A stretch of DNA of 64,000 bases from Sinonovacula constricta (lineage: Eukaryota > Mollusca > Bivalvia > Cardiida > Solecurtidae). The translations under genes were made by a program, and so were the position numbers. The stretch spans positions 49,400,709-49,464,708 of the forward strand of contig CM017570.1 in assembly GCA_007844125.1 (NCBI GenBank), given 5' to 3'. Below are positions 56,201 to 60,600 of this stretch, piece by piece. How positions within the stretch are numbered: the stretch's first letter is position 1; the number at the start of each line of letters is the position of its first letter. The notes beneath the pieces were generated by a model that was not told the origin of the DNA, made no database searches, and saw nothing but the letters and a program-made list of their open reading frames with translations.

Positions 56201-57659
56201 GTCCAAGCCTCACCAAACTTGGTCAGAATGTTTGTCTGCATTAAATCTTGGATGAGTTCGTAACTGGGTCATGTGGGTTCAGAAAGTAGATCACTGGGTC
56301 ATGTCTTAGAAAGAACTCTCTAGCTGCCATATTTATCACCCAGTCTTAACAAAAGATTTCTTTAGTAAATAATTCTCAATCCCTTGATGCAAGATATGAG
56401 CCTATTGAAATCTTGAGTCCTCAGGTGAGTGAGTGAGGGCCCATCATGGCCCTCTTGTTTTTGTGTCCAGCCCTGCGGTTTTGACAATAAAACACATTTC
56501 CAATGCTAACGTAGCTTTTTTATTCTCAAGAAAATTCTCAAAGTAGGTAAAAAATAATCTTGCCCATGGTAAGTGGAAGTTAAGTCAAAGTAGTTGTAAA
56601 ATGCTGAAGAGAAACTGAAACTGAGTGGCAATAATATATTCACAAAGTTAAATAATACAAGATAATGTCACAATTCTGGCTATGTCTAAAGGAGTTCTTA
56701 TTCTTATTACAGAGGAGCAGTTTTATGAGCAGTTCAATGCAGATGAGAAAGCCAAGCTCTATGAGGCCATTGGTTACCAGGAAAATGAAGCTGACCCAAC
56801 TCTGCCAAAGGAGGTAGGATTTTGTGAATTGGGGTTTTAAATTCAAAATTTTATTTGCTATCATCAGTTGTGTAAAGTTTGTCTAATGGAAATGATACTT
56901 CCCTCTCTTCCTATTGGATATTATGTTTCAATTACGTCACTTACGACATCATAACTTATCTAAGAAAATGTCAGCACTTTTTAAAAAAACATTTTTGTCA
57001 TATTGATCGGTTTTCTTTTCATTGCTTGCATTTGAAAAAGCCCTCAGGAAGTGCAGGGTTAGAGCTCTGTAAAACCAGTTTAAGCACTTTAGTCAGTCCC
57101 TTTTGCCGACTGACTGTTCCAAGGCGGTAACTGTTGGGTTTGCTCTTTTTGTCAAATGACTCATCACAGATTTGTTCTTATTTTTATTGGTATATGTTGC
57201 AATGCTCATAGGTCTTGTTGTGATCCATTTTAAATGAGTTCAGTTACAAAGTTTTTGATATATTGCCAATCCAAATACAGTTTACTGCTCTTTTCTTCCA
57301 AATATGCATCAGATCCATTAACATGTTGTTAAGGTACAATAATATTGTCAATTGGTGTTAATGATTTACATTTGGTGGTGGTGCCCATGGCCTAGTGGTA
57401 GTGTCCCCAATTTGTAACTCCTCTTACTCTGACTTCTTAGCCTCTCACCATTCGAGGGAAATGACTTAATGTGAAAAGGTCTTCCAGCTGATTTGTGGTG
57501 CACCATTGTTATACCTGGGGTCTGCCTCCACCAAAGAGCTGTTGCTTTAATGATCATAAATGATCACTGCAATGTATTTGAAAAACAAACAAAACAAACA
57601 GATTTACATTAGTCATTAAATATTTTTATTCGGCAGCTCATAGAGAGAGGAGAGAGAGA

Positions 57660-57697
<38 letters not shown>

Positions 57698-60600
57698 CTT
57701 GATATTTGTTAAAGAGCCATTGTTCTCCCTGACTAAAGACCATATTTAAAAAATTATTCTTATAAGCCCAAGTCAGCCCAAGTCATACTTTTTATACAAA
57801 TAAATATTAGTATATATTTTATGTTGTTCAGTAGTATTTGTAAGTTAAAAGTACTTAAGATAAAATGCAATTCTAAATTTCAAACAAATAGCTTTATATA
57901 TACATTGAAAAATGATACTTACTTAAGACAATTTAAACGGGAAACAGACATTTTTAGTCCTGAAAGAAGTTGTTTGTTTATCCTTGATAAATTAATGGGA
58001 ATGTTTATATATTTGTCCAGTTTGTTGCAATTCGACTGGTAACCAAGCTGAACAACTTGTCCGTGTGCTTGACAGATGACAGTAAGAGGTAAGACTTTAG
58101 ATTGGTTTTTCAAGATCTGGCTAAAAAATGATAAGGAAACTAGTTTTAAATGGGACCTTTAATAACTTTCGAAATAAATTAATTTCATTCATTGGAACTC
58201 TTAAGCTTTGGTTCTTTTACCCTTTCCAATTTGCATCATGATAATAACAATAATAAAGATATTAGTATTTATTTAATAATGAAAATCCAGATTAAAGCCT
58301 TAAAAACTTAGTTAAATCTTGATAATGAGTTTGAAATAAGATGGTCTTGTTTGGAGCATAAGTTCAACACAAATCTATGGATTCACTCCAAACGTGGCAC
58401 ATGGATATCTTCTGGGATGTAGAATAGAAATACAGTGAAAATGAAACCTAACTCTAGCTAATCTTACTCTTGAATAATCACCTACTGTATACCATCTTTT
58501 TGTTAAAAATCTTCTTACCTTAATTGATCTTCTGTTTCCATAGCGATCCCCAGATTCTGAAGCTTCAGCTGAAAAATGTGTTTGCCTCCGTTGGACAGAG
58601 ACCTGCTGCTGGTGCCATCAAGTAAGTCATTTTTATCTGTCTATCAACATGTGCATGAACACGTGTACGTCCTAAGAATTATTTTGTCTGTCTGTCAGCT
58701 GTTAAACATGGTATCCAACAATTTGTCTGTACCAAATACATGTAACCATATAAAACCACTGCTTTAGGGGATTTTGTTGGAAGTTGTAAAAGGGGCATAA
58801 ATCTGCCATGATTAATTTAATGGTTACCTGCCCTTTCCAGATGTGTTCTCCTTTTCATAGTAAACAAGTATTACAAGTTTGAAATGAGAATGTTGATTTT
58901 AAAGATGGTATCCGACAGTTTGCCTATATTAAATACATGTACCAATATCTAACCACCGCTTTGGGGAATTTGGTCATACTTGTTGCATAAACACACACTG
59001 TAGTCTAAAAAGACAATGACAATTAAGAAAAAAGTGCTCTAAATGTACATTCCTTCCAACTCTATAAAAAGCACGATAGTGATCACCGCTAAAAATAGAT
59101 ATCGATGTCAGAGCGGATTACCCGCATGACAATATGATGTGATCCTAAAAGAAAGTGGTCTTGTGGTTTTCTAAGTTTAAAAATAGCTATCTCTGCTGCA
59201 TGGCTTGAATAGGAAATACCTGATTGTAATGATGATTTGGGTGTAATGCTTCACTTTTCACATAGATCTAGGGTATCAATGAACAGCATCGACTAATTTG
59301 GTTATTTGATAAACAAAATATTTGGTCCAAACTGTCCGATACCTTAACCTTAAATATGTGACCTTAACCCTGATGGCACTTTGACCTTTCAGAGTTGACC
59401 TGAAGATGGACAAGTTCAACATTCAGGGCACCCAGCAGGGAGACTTTGTGCCTCGGATGGTGTCGACCCCGCCCAAGTCAGTGATGGGAGTCAGCGAACA
59501 ACAACAGGCTCTGTCGCTACTTGATGTTCTGTTTGAGACCAACCCTCTGGATGGACTCTGCGACACGAGGGTGCGCGTCCACGCCAGACCTCTGCAGATT
59601 ATATATGATGCTGTAAGTTGTAGGTCTTTTGTAGAAAAGTCAAGGCCAGGATGACATTTTTTTTATATTAGCAAATAAATGTTTTAAAAGAATGAAGTTA
59701 CTGTACAGTGTTACATTTTTTTTTTCATTTGTTAACTTGTTAAGGCATACAAATTTAATGGGCCAATTATTTCAGGTGCAGCCCTGAAACGAGATGTTTA
59801 TTCTTTAGAAAGACGATAACTTTTGTATCATTAATAGTAAATACCTCCTGTTTATTTTTTATTTGTAAGAAGTGGTTACTCTAGAAGGAATATTTTAAAT
59901 TAATATTAATACAAGTACTTTACTACTCAGCTATTAAGAAATCAAAACTTATAAAATTGATGTTTTTGCTATTTGCCATTTCACTTCCTTATTTCAGATT
60001 ACGGTCAATCAGCTGGCAGAGTTTTTCCAGCCACCCAAAGACATTCAACTCAAACAGTATGTATACCTATACTTTTATAAACACCACTTTTGTGTAACTA
60101 GCATTGCATGGCAGATTTGTAGGAATATTTTGTCTATTATCATGGTCTTGTTCGGAGCATAAGTTCAACACAAGACTATGGATTCACTCCAAACGTGGAA
60201 CATGGATATCTTCTGGGGTGTAGAATAGAAATACAGTGCACATGAAATCTAACTCTAGCTAATCTTACTCTTTAATAATCACCCTTTGTTGATTTTGCAT
60301 TAAAATAGTCTGTTCTGAAAAACGGGTGACACACGTACTGTGGAACACACATCAGATCTCCAGATAGTGGCAGTAATGTGTTGTAATGTGTTGTAATATT
60401 GTTATGCAATACATTCCTTAATTCTCAATTACATCCGATATTTTTAGTATATCATCTTTCACAAAATCATACGGTCAATTATGTTAAGTTACATTTGGAG
60501 GGTTAATGTGCAGCTGTTCAAAGAAATACATGTTTGTACCTTAAAGGCATTGGAACATGGATTATCTGGCTTACCACTGTGATGACAGTGGGAGGTTCAT